64,000 nt of DNA from Siphonodentalium dalli. Lineage: Eukaryota; Mollusca; Scaphopoda; Gadilida; Siphonodentaliidae. This document shows, piece after piece, positions 10,955 through 23,475 of the stretch. The position numbers and the translations under genes were made by a program. Positions within the stretch are counted from its first letter, which is position 1. Each line of letters opens with the position of its first letter. The stretch lies in contig CP136062.1 of NCBI GenBank assembly GCA_032622095.1, positions 198,345,887 through 198,409,886 on the forward strand. The letters are read 5' to 3'. The notes beneath the pieces were generated by a model. It saw nothing but the letters and a program-made list of their open reading frames with translations, ran no database searches and had not been told where the DNA came from.

Positions 10955-11353
10955 TTAACCCTTTACCCAACAGAATGGCCCTGTGCCAATGCATTCTCTT
11001 ATATATGCGAGTCGACCATAGGTCGCCTCGCATATATAAGAGAATGCATTGGCTTAACACATTAAAAATTATAAAATTGTTAAAGAATGTAAGAAAAAAT
11101 GGTAAAAAGTGTTAAAAAAAGATTTTTTTTAGGCCAATGCATTCTCTTATATATGCGAGGCGACCTATGGTCGACTCGCATATATAAGAGAATGCATTGG
11201 CACAGGGCTAACTGTAACTATCACAATGTGGTCAAGGAGCCGGTTCCAATGCTATCCATATGTGTATGGTTTTATTGAGACAGACCGAAGATATTTTAGG
11301 CTGTTGAAGCTTTATTTGGCCGGTTTTGGCCGGTTTGTTGGGTAAAGGGTTAA
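10955..11353. mobile_element. piggyBac-like MITE containing paired palindromes
   Basis: It is bounded by TTAACCCTTTACCCAACA at 10955 and the complement TGTTGGGTAAAGGGTTAA at 11353. TTAA targets with CCCTTT ends are a hallmark of piggyBac-like elements. Inside, 10978-11208 begins GCCCTGTGCCAATGC and ends in its complement. Each of those inner ends (10985-11053 and 11133-11201) is a near-perfect palindrome around CGACCATAGGTCG, and the right one is the exact reverse complement of the left. Near the right end, GGCCGGTTTTGGCCGG forms a short direct repeat. There is no coding capacity. Confidence 0.85.
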
Positions 11354-13359
11354 TAAAGTAATTTATAGTACGATATACATGTATATGTACCGACATATGT
11401 CATGCACAACTTGCTAAGAAAATATGCTATTTGCAATTGGCAAGATCAGGTTGTATAAAATAATCTGCACTGCATATATCAAGTCGCTATTGCATCACCG
11501 TCTATTATAAAGTAACCTGTGGGGGTTTCAATTATGTGAGCACGGGGACCATCCATAGCAGGTGCTTTGATTCAACATGCTTAGAGTCCAACTTGGACAC
11601 GGATTACAGACTTGGGCATGTATCGAGTTGCCCATGCGTTTTCCAATTTGCACGGACACCGAAATTGACACATAACACTCCAGGCGTAGTTAAACGTCAT
11701 GATGTTAGTTACACTGTCATTAGTATGTGGTAAAGATCAAAGATGCTGCCGGCCAGCTGCGCCCTTGATGTAACAACGTTGCAATAGACTAATACATGTA
11801 GTACCGACTTGTAACAGCTAGTTATAATAATTATTCTCCGATTTTCGTTGCTTATGGTTAACCGGTCATGCAATTTTCTTGACCAGTCACGGCTGCGGTG
11901 ACAACGACACACACACAAGTTAGAAACACATGAATAATTTCATTACCGAAAATACAATATTTAAATTTTTTATTCGGTATGGTAAATCGGTATTACGCTG
12001 ATACCAATACCACACGGTAAATACCAATTACCGCCCATCTCTACTTAAAATATAGATGTAACTTTATCCAGTCATGCAATAGGTGCTGTTTACTCCATAT
12101 GACTAATAATTGTTTTAAAGGACTTGAACTTGAAGGGCCACTAATAATTGGTACATATGGGTCACCTGACCAGTGGAATGTCATAGGATAGGCGCCTTAA
12201 TGAATAAAATAACGAAAAGTTCAAATCTGCCCACCAAATTCAATTTGAAGGAGTGTATACATCCAAGTCCACAAGACCTGAATAAAAGTGATTATATGAT
12301 ATTCTTCTATATATGAAAGTGCAAAATTTCAAGAAATTCTATGGTGGACAACATATTTTTTTATCGAACGTAAAATTTATGACACACAAAAATCCCTTAT
12401 TACACTGTAGGTCCATTAAATGTTGACGAAGTCTGAAGGCTACCAAATTAAGTCAAAACTGAGTCACAAAGTGCCAATGATATCTCAATGGAACTTGGAA
12501 GGAAAGGCTGAAAACACTTGTTTTTCAGGGCATTATTTTCTCTCTTCTAAGTTCTATACATTCATACAAAAATTTTAGTCTGAATATTTTTGCCACGTCC
12601 CAAACTGTCAAAATGAGTGTGACTGTGAGTCTCAGTCTGTGACTGTCCCACGGTACCTAGCCTGGGGGCTCCATTATTGTTATTTTACAATGCAATTAGA
12701 CAGTGTGACAGTATGTAGCAACATAACATGCTTTTTCGTTTTTGAGATTTAAAAAAAAATATTTTGCATATTGTAGTAATTTAGAACATAAACATAACCA
12801 TTTGATTGAGTTTCACAACTTAGAATTGGTCTAAGTTAGAAATTTTGACTTTGAGAAAATTTCAGTTTTAAGATATGAGAAATTCATATTTCGAGAAATG
12901 CTCCAAAGTCAAACCCATGACACAGAACACACCAGGATTCATTCATTTAGGTAATATTGTGCCCTTGTCTTACTTAAGGTTATATTCTGTTGAAATATGA
13001 TGAAACTGATGGAATTAATTGTCAGTAATGAATGTGCCATGAGAGGAAAGTGGCGGACAACATGAAAAATTGAAAGAAATGTATATATATCTGAAATGCA
13101 GCCTACAGAACGACACAGCATGCTGCAGATAAGTTATATGAATGACACTCCAGCTCACTTTATTGAATGTCCTTGATTTGATCTTGATAATATTGCCTTT
13201 CACTTCTTTATAACTCCAAGAATGTGAAGTTCAAAATGTGTCACTTGACCACCCCCTTAATTAACTAAAAACTGTGTCACCCTGAGCACACTGGGGACCA
13301 TATTGGAACTAAATGTGCATTGACCTGCTTATTATGTTATCCTGATAACATTCAGTCAT
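11354..13359. other. 2-kb stretch without recognised gene
   Basis: I see only short open frames without motifs, one diverged unit of the 9790-10395 repeat at about 12147-12210, and AT-rich sequence. Confidence 0.4.
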
Positions 13360-13368
13360 GTGACAGTG

Positions 13369-14733
13369 TAGTCCAAGTCTTCTCGTACTAAAGCCGGCTA
13401 AGATATTGGGATGGAGGTGCCGGTCTTTAGTCCGAGTTCCAGGCCCATGCATTCATATGACACGACTTAAGCGTTAGTGACCCGCTCAAATAAAACCACA
13501 ATTATATGAAATAAAATATCACAATTGCGACAATAAACGGATATTTTCCGCAGAAGACATGCTATTTGATCTGAAACCCACATCAGTTGTGAATTGAAAG
13601 CGGTAATTTAATGCGAAAAGAGACATTTACCGCAATGTTTACAAATTTTTAAAAGTATGCGAACTCAGTTGACCTCGCGAACTGTGTTCGGCATTTTCCG
13701 TTGTAAATATTCCGTAGATTTTCGACTGACAACGCAAATTACGATGAATTCTCCATTGTAATCGTAATTATGTGTGTCAATAAATAAAAAATAAATAGAT
13801 TAATTAAACATTGAAGATATAAATGTAATACATTAAATAAATTACGGGGAATTACAGCCCTCTCAAAGTTTAAAACAGTGTAAACACAACGGAGCATTAG
13901 AATAAATAATATGGTGCTACATTTCCCACATTTGGTGGACTTCAGCGAAATTAAGATATATACTAAGCGAACAGAGCAATATACTGCTCTTGTTAAGCAC
14001 ACAAAAAATCAAACAAAATTTGTATAAATTTTTAACCTTAAGTTTGAAAAGTCCCACTAAAACGGAAGAACTATATTTCGAAACTGTGTGATTCGGTTCT
14101 CCGATTATTTTATCAACACAAAAGTCAAAATGCACATGGATGAAAATCACACGCATGGCAAGTCAGACACAAGAGTTCTAATTTGCTCCAATTTTGACAA
14201 GTTGCTTGCGAAAATTGTCAACAAAACTACCTTTCTGATCCTCCATTATGTCATTAAGTTTTTAGTGCGGGAATTGTTCTCAAAGCACATTGGAAACTGG
14301 ACTTTGCGGCGATCGGTTTTCCCTATTTTGTTAGGAAAACCCCGCGCTATATATAGAAACGGAAACTAGAATACTCAGAACAAACACCGGACAATGCCGA
14401 AGTTCTTCGGAACATGAGTTCGGCTTTCAGTTAAGTAAACAAACAGAAAAAACAACGATGTTTGTGGCAATCAACCGGAATATTCTATGTGTAATTTAAC
14501 ATTAATGTTAGATTATTATACACCATTCTGACCATAATATGTCACTCTTTCCGACGTATATAGCATCATGTATTGCTTTGTTAGGTAAATCGAGTAAAAT
14601 ACACCACAGATTCCCGCCACAGATCCTGGGCGTAACTCGTGTGATAGGATTGGTATAGAAGTGGGCTTGGACTAAAGACCGGCACCTCCATCCCAATATC
14701 TTAGCCGGCTTTAGTACGAGAAGACTTGGACTA
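13369..14733. mobile_element. Mutator-like non-autonomous element
   Basis: The two ends are a perfect 65-bp inverted repeat, TAGTCCAAGTCTTCTCGTAC.. at 13369-13433 and its complement at 14669-14733. A 9-bp direct duplication, GTGACAGTG, lies at 13360-13368 and 14734-14742. Long inverted ends with a 9-bp duplication suit Mutator-like elements, although no transposase is present. Perfect ends imply recent mobility. Short open frames inside (for example 14088-14369) show no known domain. Confidence 0.85.
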
Positions 14734-14742
14734 GTGACAGTG

Positions 14743-15610
14743 CAGTGAGTGATTGAGTGCACCCAACTGATTTTCAATATTCTGTGCTCTTACTGTTACA
14801 CATCACAGCTTTAAATGAGATTATTACATATACATGTACATCACAGTTACAGTATAATCTATAGAAACTAATCTTACTTATGTTAAACAGTAATAAACAC
14901 AGTTTATATACACATAAAGTTATACTATTTTCTGTAACACTGCACTGTCAACATGTATACATATGAATGCTATCAAAATAAAATCTAATCTAACACCTGT
15001 AGCGATCAGCTGTTTTGACCAGGTACTCAGGTAACTAGTTAAACTGATAACGGCAATCAGCAATGACAACAATTGATAAGTTGTGTCGGTGGCAATGGGA
15101 ACAAGGTCATGGCACTCAGAATATACGTATTCAATGTTTAGCTTCACATACCATGAAACAAACAAGTGAAATATATTGTTTAAAATATTCAATTAATATA
15201 GCTTTTGCTTCGTAAAAAGCATCCCGTCGTAAACGTGGTTTGCTTCAGGATTTCAAAACCGGAAGTGACAACTATTCAGTGAATTATCCCCCTTCGGCTG
15301 GCCATACTAATGTGTCTATTTATAGCCGCTATAACTTTTATTATGCCAGTACTCTAACCACGGATTTTTCTGCGTAGCCGATGAGAGCGCCGCAGGTAAA
15401 AAAAAAATTAAAAATTCTGTCTCAAATATTAGTTTTTATCCATGTGAAGTTCGGATTGGACCAATTAAAGTGTCCGCCTAATTTTCTAAAAATTCTTTTA
15501 TCAGGTTCTAATTGATCGCGGTGGTTTATTATAAATGACAGCTTATTTATTCGGATTTCGTTTTAGCGCAAAATCCAAAAAGATCTAGAAAGAACGATTG
15601 TCATGTGATT
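14743..15610. other. No recognised gene
   Basis: No coding motif or repeat shared with the rest of the window is seen. Confidence 0.4.
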
Positions 15611-16615
15611 CAACAGGTTGGGCACAGGTGCCAAATGAGCTAAATAGCTCATTTGAGCTCATGTAGCTAAATTGAGCAAAATTTTTAATGGGATTTATGT
15701 CTGTCCCTTCAGTTCAATGCCTAACTCGAATATCGACATGCACTTTTAATTGTACTGGATCAACATAACATTGAGCTTCACAAACATACCTTCCGCTCAT
15801 TTACTCACAACAGTCTTGATATGTTTTAACTGACATTTGCCTAAGGATTTACCCATATGTTTTCATTAAAATTCGGAAGAGAAAAGAGTATTTAGTTGAC
15901 TTTTCCTTCGGCAATCTTGCCGTGTCAGCTTCACGACGCCATTTTTTGACCGTATCCCAAGATAAAATGAAACAACATTTTGATTGGCTCTTCAAAACGG
16001 TCTCTCGCTATGTGTTTATAAGTATGAATTTCACCAGTTAGAGCGTATGGAAAGCCACGTGCTTATATATATAACCATATCGACAAAATAGAAGTAAGTG
16101 ATGCGTAAAATTATACAGTAGAATACGAATGTATTGACCGCTCGTGCTTCCGTATTTCTTCCTCTCCTAATGGGAGTCCAGTCACTTTGGGAAAAATATT
16201 TATCGTAAATGGATGCCAGCGGTTTATCCAATCGGACAAGACGTTGTAACCTCGTGTCCTTAACCTTCATAACTACGATCCAGGTAAATTCACAAGCAGA
16301 AGCGGCAGTTTTATGTACACAATTCGTAAGTTCGATAAAAAGTTTAATCAATCTCATAAAAGTGTTAATCAAATCGCCTTCGTTTGCACCGCGGCTGTTT
16401 TAATTAGTTGTACCGAAGGCGAAGGTGTTTATGTGAAGCTTCACGTGCGGTCTAACTAATGAAATTAAAAGCGCGTGTCGATATTCAAGGTAGGAATTGA
16501 ACTGAAGGGACAGACATAAATCCCATTAAAAATTTAGCTCAATTCAGCTACATACATGAGCTCAAATGAGCTATTAATTTACTTAGCTCATTTGGCACCT
16601 GTGCCCGACCTGTTC
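15611..16615. mobile_element. Inverted-repeat element, ~120-bp ends
   Basis: The left arm (15611-15735) contains CAACAGGT, GGGCACAGGTGCC, repeated AGCTCATTTGAGCT words and GTCCCTTCAGTTCAAT. The right arm (16487-16615) is its complement with few changes. The arms carry inner AGCTCA/TGAGCT palindromes. I could not define a target duplication, so the superfamily is open. The GC-richer interior, including CGAAGGCGAAGG near 16416, may hold unrelated captured sequence. Confidence 0.75.
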
Positions 16616-17022
16616 AATTGAATGCAACACACCGTTCCAAGTCCATGGTTGAGTTGGCTTTTTTAGAATACCTGAAGTCAGCTTACGAGCGACATCTCGA
16701 TGAGGGGGGGGGGAGGTAATGTACCTACACTACAGTATGTATTGAACTGTAGTCAGACTAGTCGGAGACTACAATAACACAGTACCCGGCCACTCTATAC
16801 TAATTACTATAGTCTCCCCTACAAGATTCCATTTTAACAAATTTGCCAGCTAAACGCTGTACTTTAACACAAATCAAATTGGTTGCTGATCCAACCATCA
16901 CTATGTGTTTGACAATTGTCACTTCGATTATATTGATGAAAAAACTCAATATTTACATCGAGAAAAATTGACATTCCTCTTTCCGCTGCCATTTTGGTTG
17001 GTACAAAAATTGGAAATGGAAC
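16616..17022. other. No recognised gene; G-run at 16706
   Basis: It holds a short poly-G run near 16706-16713. The last ~80 bases could be a 5' untranslated region if the exon at 17023 is real. Confidence 0.3.
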
Positions 17023-17081
17023 ATGTCGAGACTGTCACCGGAAGAAACACCACCTTTTCCATCATTGGCAAATGTACTCAG
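17023..17081 (+). CDS. Possible first coding exon, unidentified
   Basis: The ATG at 17023 opens MSRLSPEETPPFPSLANVL and runs to TCAG|gtacga, a usable donor. CTGCCATTTTGG lies upstream, a kind of sequence often seen in animal 5' leaders. I do not recognise the protein and found no second exon. An overlapping frame starting at 17017 (MEHVETVTGRNTTFSIIG) is the alternative. If real, this gene would point away from the NECAB-like gene. Confidence 0.25.
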
Positions 17082-17143
17082 GTACGAAACTAACCACAAC
17101 GCCAATTGTGTCACGATTCGTGTCGACCAACCTTACTCGTATT

Positions 17144-17530
17144 CAGGGGCGCCGGAAGCATCCAAGGGCAGGGTGGGCAGAGCCTACAAAAAGGGCACTT
17201 TTCCGCAAAAAAGGGCATTTTCTCCGCAAACTCGGGAAAATAACCATAAATTCATTGTGGCAAAAATCCCTATTTTAATGGTATTTGTCGGTTTTTATGG
17301 CCGTTTTGTGATAAAATTGACAAAACATTAATATTCCTTGTGAAATTGGTGGTATTTGGACCAAAAAAGTCACATTTTGCTATAAAAACACGAGATTAAA
17401 CACACAAAAAGCATTTTCTGTCTCCAGAAAAAGGGCAAGTCCTGCCCCCGCTCGCCCCCCCCCCCCTTGCATGGTCAAGGGCAGGGGGGTCAGCTGCCCC
17501 CTCTGCCCCCCCTCTTTACCGGCGCCCATG
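17144..17530. mobile_element. Small hAT element, CAGGGGCGCCGG ends
   Basis: The ends are CAGGGGCGCCGG and CCGGCGCCCATG, matching with one mismatch. The exact 8-bp duplication CTCGTATT lies at 17136-17143 and 17531-17538. The 387-bp body carries G- and C-rich runs and repeats of AAAGGGCA. It has no coding capacity. Confidence 0.88.
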
Positions 17531-17565
17531 CTCGTATTTAAATTCGCGCAGTACTATTTTTCACT

Positions 17566-17622
17566 CAGTTTTGAATTCGCGTAATTTAAATTCGCGCACC
17601 TATCTGCGCGAATTCAAAACTG
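17566..17622. repeat. 16-bp-arm inverted repeat
   Basis: CAGTTTTGAATTCGCG at 17566-17581 is perfectly complemented at 17607-17622. Between them lies another AATTCGCGC word. Confidence 0.7.
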
Positions 17623-17652
17623 ACAGAACTATTTTCGTAAAAGTCGTGGATC

Positions 17653-17815
17653 TGATGACAGTTTCATTTCTTAATCGTTTCTGAAGATACATGTATACAA
17701 GTGTATATTACACGACCACAGCGGATTTAAATTTTGTATACCATAACTGCATCATCAATTTGTTGCAATGATCGATGACAGTTTCATTTCTTAATCGTTT
17801 CTGAAGATACATATA
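17653..17815. repeat. Two direct copies of a ~40-bp segment
   Basis: GATGACAGTTTCATTTCTTA and the following TCGTTTCTGAAGATACAT occur at about 17655 and again at about 17775, 120 bp apart and nearly identical. Confidence 0.75.
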
Positions 17816-18619
17816 GGTATAATGAGGGGCACAATGCGACGCGGGGCATAATGCGACAGACGGTCGTTGACAGGCCATATGTTTTTCCATGACTGAAGCT
17901 GAATCGCATATTTATTATTTTTAGTAAGACCAATCATAGAAGTGGACATCCCTATTGGACCGACATCATTATGACTGTTTAATCTCACATGCGAAACGCC
18001 GGAATAGGGTTACCCATCGCACATTTGGTGACCCCCATTTTTTAATGGTTTTAACTTTCGGTATAGGTCTTATATATAAATACGTGTAAAACGAGAACAT
18101 CTTACCACTACCACCAAAGGTACATGCGTATTTTGGTAAAGTAAGACGAGTTCTATAGTAATTTGATCACTGAGTTCTATGTACACAGGTTATTCACATT
18201 CACTCATGTATTGGGGGAGAGGCGGGTTGTCTGGTTGTGGGGCACAATGCGACACTCGGGTACAACCAGTACGAGAACAAATTCTGATTAGGCATATATC
18301 GCAAATCAAACCTGGAAAAATAAATCTAATCGTAACCTTAGTTCAAAAGATAAGAAATAAAAGAACATATTCGATAATTCCCAAACATTAAAACATGATC
18401 AATATAAATAATTATTGTTAACCCTGCCCCGGCCATTTTCCTGAAATCAAACTTTATGGTGCTATGGTGGCGCAACTGGCACCTATGGTGAAAGTTACGG
18501 TGATATGCTCTTTTTGTTACTTCCGGTTGCCATTTTGTATTTTGCGCGACTGACACCAACTTACGAAAATAGCTCGAACTTTACAAAGTAAAGTTGACCT
18601 AATAAAAGACCGTGGCTAT
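17816..18619. other. No recognised gene; GGGGCACAATGCGAC phrases
   Basis: GGGGCACAATGCGAC occurs near 17826 and 18239, and a related GGGGCATAATGCGAC near 17843. Short open frames show no domain. Confidence 0.4.
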
Positions 18620-18816
18620 AGAGTACCGTATATATACGGCACTTTAGCCAAACTGCTAAAGTAGCGTAGGCCTACATATATACGACACTTTAATAGCCGA
18701 CGTATAGTCAAACTGTTAAAGTACCGTATATACATGTGCGGCACTTTAGCCGAACTGCTACAGTACCGAACACATCACTTAAAACTAGCGGTTTGACTAT
18801 AGAGTACCGTAGGCCT
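18620..18816. repeat. Short tandem/inverted CGGCACTTTAGCC repeats
   Basis: AGAGTACCGTATATA..CGGCACTTTAGCC recurs near 18622 and 18715. GACTATAGAGTACCGTAGGCC recurs close to the outer element's left end. Confidence 0.6.
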
Positions 18817-18908
18817 GTACAGTACAAGGCCCGTGGTTTTTTTCAAAACCACGCGTGGCCAACATTTTAACACGGAAAAAATACGGAAAAATCGCGCGTG
18901 GTCTTAGC

Positions 18909-19575
18909 GTGGTCAACTTCAGAAAAATGGCCAGCGTGTTCAAAAACGGTTTGAACACGGCGTGTACATGCCGTGGTCACCCGAGTGCACGCCGTGGTCA
19001 TCCGTGTTGAAGTCGTGTTCATGCCGTGTTAATAGCGTGGTCAGCCGTGTTTACGGCGTGGTCTGCACCCCAATGCAGAGCGGCACCTACTCTTTTCAGG
19101 GACAGTGCGGGAGGTGTGAATAATCCGCGACATCAAAGAGTTGCCGCAGTATTACTTGCGGTAGGATTTTTTCGGGTATATTTGGCCCGGATTGAACGGT
19201 TTGAACGGTTTGGACACGGCGTGTACATGCCGTGGTCACCCGAGTTCACGCCGTGGTCATCCGTGTTAATTGAAGTCGTGTTCTTAGCGTGATCAATTAC
19301 GGCAAAATGGCCAGCGTGTTCAAAAACGGTCTGAACACGGCGTGTACATGCCGTGGTCATCTGAGTGCACGCCGTGGTCATCCGTGTTGAAGTCGTGTTC
19401 ATGCCGTGTTAATAGCGTGGTCAGCCGTGTTTACGGCGTGGTCTGCACCCCAATGCAGAGCGGCACCTACTCTTTTCAGGGACAGTGCGGGAGGTGTGAA
19501 TAATCCGCGACATCAAAGAGTTGCCGCAGTATTACTTGCGGTAGGATTTTTTCGGGTATATTTGGCCCGGATTGA
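18909..19575. repeat. 380-bp-period duplication with CGTGGTCA words
   Basis: The segment from about 18909 to 19195 recurs at 19289-19575 with only a few differences. Each copy has a CGTGGTCA/CGTGTTCA-rich half and a unique half ending TTTGGCCCGGATTGA. The open frames at 19026-19292 and 19406-19591 are the same repeat read twice and are not genes. A third copy lies at 39851-40087. Confidence 0.85.
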
Positions 19576-19652
19576 TTTCGTCAGTGAATAAAGTATTGTC
19601 AGATAAAATCTTTTATAATAAAAAAACAATTTCATATTTTGAATTATATATA

Positions 19653-20215
19653 TGTGGCCCGTGGACACAATATATGGACGTTATAACGTAGCGACATGCC
19701 ACCTGAGGGCAACATAGAAAAATTTACTCGCTCGCTCGTCGCCGGCCGGTCATATTAACCCCACAAATGCCGATATTGGCTAAAAGAGCCTGGGTGATTA
19801 CGGGTGTCTTCGTGTGTTTTCAGACAGATTATTTTGGTCATTCGCGGTAGTGCAATACACCTGAGTGTTAATTCCATATATTGACTCGTTGACGCGTCCA
19901 CGGCCGATGTTATTAGCCCCTCAAAATACGGTAAAATTGTGTATAAACAAAAGAACCTTGGGACCGCCCGGAACCACCCGGGCGACCCCATGGGCCCGTG
20001 GACACTATATCTCGACGTTATAACGTAGCGACATACCGCACGAGGTCATCCTAGAAAATGTTACTCGCTCGCTCGACTCCGGCCGGTGTTATTAACCCCT
20101 CAAAATCCGATAAAATGGTATATAAACAAAAAGAACATTGGGACCGCCCGGGACCGCCCGGGAGGCCCCATGGGAACGTGGACACTATATCTCGACGTTA
20201 TAACGTATAGTGGAG
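19653..20215. repeat. Left fragment of middle satellite arm
   Basis: It holds one ~340-bp unit and one and a part ~180-bp units, each beginning near CTCGACGTTATAACG. It is interrupted at 20215 by the inner element and resumes in the same orientation at 30346. Confidence 0.85.
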
Positions 20216-21850
20216 CAGCTGGGACCAGAATTGGGCGTTATTTTTCGAGTTAAACCAAGTGGAAGAGTAACAAACTGAATTATGCATCAAAATGTCCGTA
20301 TTGATACAGCGGATAACATGCCGGTGTTGCCTTTTCGTGTAGTGTTGTACGGTTTCTTATTTTGGGGTAAAATAGGCTTTTTCGTGAATCAAACCAGTGA
20401 AAAATGGAATCCAGCTGTCTAAATAACATTTACATCTATTTTTGGATGCAAACACCACTAAACAATAGAGGTTGGACATGTTCACATTTTGTAAAATAAT
20501 TTTTGCGTATGTAAATGTTCTAGGGTTCGTTTTTGGGGTAAAAATCTTTTTTTTGTAAAAAAATTAGATAATTCTGGAATCCGCCACAACAAGTTATGCA
20601 TCATTAATTCATTCCATTTTATAAAAAAAATCCCAGTTTCAATGTTAAAAAATTAAGTGTTAGATGTAGATAATAAATTAACAATGCACTTTTGGAATAA
20701 GGCAGGTTCTATGGTTACCAGGATAATCTGATTTGAATTAATAAAATCAATGAAAACTGGAATTGAGTACTCTGAGTAGCATCCCCTTGTATTTCTGTAT
20801 AGGCCCTACACATGTATTAGCGGGGACCGGAATAGGCACTTATTCGAATTGAATCATGTGAAAGAGTAACACGATTAGTTATGTATCAAAAGTTTCATCT
20901 TGGTACAGCAGATAACATGCCGGTGTTGCCTGGTAAAATAGGCTTTTTCGTGAATGAAACCAGTGAGAAATGGAATCCAGCTACCTAAATAACATTTACG
21001 TCTATTTGTGGATAGGAACGCAACTAAACAATAGAGGGGGACATGTTCACATTTTCTAAGATAATTTTGGAGTATGTCAATGCTCTAGGGTTCGTTTTTG
21101 GGGTAAAGCAGCTTTTTTGTCAAAAATGAGAGAATTCTGGGATCGATCACAACATGATATGCATCATTAATTATTGTGCATGCCTTTAATATAAAAAACA
21201 GCTTCGTTTGTCAACAATTCAGATGTATGTAATATATATAATAAGGCGTTGTTGGAATAAAGCAGAATCAATGGTTACCAGGGTTATTTGTTTTTATTTA
21301 TTAATAAAATCAGTGAAAACTGGAATCCAGCTATCGGAACAACACACCCTCCCTTATTTCTATATATCAACTGGCACTATATATGGAATCGACCATTAGT
21401 CGAATTAAATTATGTGGAAGAGTAACAAGACGGATAATATATCAACATACTAGTCTTGATAGAGCTCATAACATGGTGGATGTTACCTTCAAATGAAATG
21501 TTGTACGATTGTTTATTTTTTTTTATTAAATAGGCTTTTTCGTAAATGGAAACAGTGAAAAATGGAATCCAACTGCCTAAATAACATTTTCATCTATTTC
21601 TGTTTAGGAATTTAACTAAATAACAAAGTGTGATCATGTTCACCTACATTAAGATAATTATCGGGTCCGCCAATTTTCTGGGAATCGATTTTCGGGTAAA
21701 ATATGCTGTTTTGTGTGAAACATGAGAGAATTGTGGAATCATCACAACAAGATAGTAAACATTAATGCAGACATTTCTTATTATAGCAATTCCTAGTTTT
21801 ATCAAATTATAGTTTAAGATTTTTATATGGAATCCGGGTCTCTGAATAGC
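20216..21850 (+). repeat. Left tandem arm of inner element
   Basis: Units start near 20216, 20818 and 21375. Each contains GGAAGAGTAACAA, GATAACATG(C/G)(C/T)GG, TTTTGGGGTAAAA, GTGAAAAATGGAATCC and ACATGTTCACA in order. TTTTGGGGTAAA..GGAATCC recurs about every 190 bp within units, so the array is hierarchical. Confidence 0.85.
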
Positions 21851-22251
21851 CCAGAACTCGACAGAAGGTGTGGGGGTGTACTGGGATCAGCTTGACCGTC
21901 AATCCGTCGTCCGTGGACACAAATTTGTCCTGAGTTTTTCTCAGTCGTTTTTTGATCATTTTCCGTGAAACTTCTGCGATTATGACGTCTGTCTGACTTT
22001 TTGGTGGAGTTAACCTCCTTTTTCGACTTGGAAAATTTTCACAACATGCTTAATTTTGTCCGAGTTTTATTCCTACATATTTAGGTCAATGTTTTTGAAA
22101 CTTGCCATATATCTTTAGTACAATGGGAACCTGTGACCTGCGATTATGACGTCTGTCCGACTTTTTTTTGTGGAGTTATTCCCAATATAATACAAAGTGC
22201 ATATTTACTACATATGTCGCACACCTTCAATTTGTCGAGAATGGGTTAATA
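21851..22251. other. Inner-element interior, no recognised gene
   Basis: ATTATGACGTCTGTC(T/C)GAC occurs twice, near 21980 and 22143, suggesting a diverged ~165-bp tandem repeat. No gene is seen. Confidence 0.5.
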
Positions 22252-22860
22252 GAGACCTTTCGCAAAACTCACGTTTACGATTACGGATACGGATAGGGTA
22301 CTACGTCACCAACATTTGTGTACTTTCTAATCGTTGTCGTATTTTACTATCCGCAATAACGGTTACGATTTCATGGTTTCTAATAAGCTCAAATAACACC
22401 TGAAATTTATTTTCTGCAATATATCACTTTACTCCGTTCGAGACTGTATATGTATATCATGTAAACCATCCAGTTGTATTGAGCTACAACCTCGGGTGCT
22501 GTTTATATTGACAATCACTGTACTCGTCGTCGTGAATCTCGAGCTTCCCGCGAAATAAGATCGCTATTCACAACGGATAGTAATCGCTGGCTGCGACACA
22601 ACACTTTGCAGTAATATATAGAAGTACACTATGAAACCAGTCGCCAAAAAAACACGACTGACATGGATTTGGTGGTACTAAAATAATATTTGGCACACCC
22701 ACCAACATCACCGTGTCGACTTTGTTACGATTTGATAGGACAAATCAGAAGTGATGCACATCAGCGAGCACAGCAAACTTATGTCTGATTTCCTAAACCC
22801 AAAGAGGTGATAGGCCTGGATGGGATAGGATATTAATTGATTCCCAATACACATACACAG

Positions 22861-23475
22861 AGACGTGGCGACAGGGGGGGGGGGTTGGGGGGTGTCTCAC
22901 CCTCCAACTTTCCATCAGTTAGAAATTTTCCAACCTTAGGGGTGTCAGGTTGGAAATTTCCAACACTTGGAAAGCTTGTGTCTTGGTCCCTCCCCGTGGC
23001 CAGTCAAAAACTTCTAGTTAATTTAAGAAAATAATATTGTACTACATTTGGTCAAAATTGTCACTGGAATTGTCATCAGTTGGAAATTTCCAACTCTATG
23101 AATGCTTGAGGCTAGTCTGGATGCCAGGATTTTGCGATTTTCTTGTTCACGTTTAAAAAAAAAATTCGCCCGGTGTGTCCTGGTCCCTCCCCGTGGCCAA
23201 TAAAAAACTGCTAATGAGTTTAAGAAAACAATATTTTACTACATTTGGTTAAAATCGTTGACTGAAAATTTCCAAACTAAGGGAGAGTATGAGGTTTGAA
23301 ATTTCCAACACTAGGAAAGTTTGAGGTCAGTCTAGATGCTAGGATTTAGCGATTTTCTTGTTTAGTTTTCACAATTTTCTCACACCGGGCCGAACAAACA
23401 TGATCGGCCCGGTGGGTCCTGGTCTATTGCCCGTAGTCGTGTGCACACCCCCAACGGAAACCCTCTAGCCACGTC
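22861..23475. repeat. Repeat element with 200-bp tandem units
   Basis: GACGTGGCGACAGGGGG at the left and CCTCTAGCCACGTCC at the right look like diverged inverted ends. Inside, TGGTCCCTCCCCGTGGCCA and the following ~80 bp occur at 22983 and 23183, a 200-bp period. GGAAATTTCCAA palindromes occur several times. Confidence 0.6.

Noticed and set aside
16209-16403. Open frame MDASGLSNRTRRCNLVSL as a first exon
   Set aside because: It lies inside an inverted-repeat element and no second exon or known domain was found.
19026-19591. Two nearly identical frames beginning MLIAWSAVFTAWS
   Set aside because: They are copies of a CGTGGTCA-rich repeat, and a third copy at 39851 is no better conserved as protein than as DNA.
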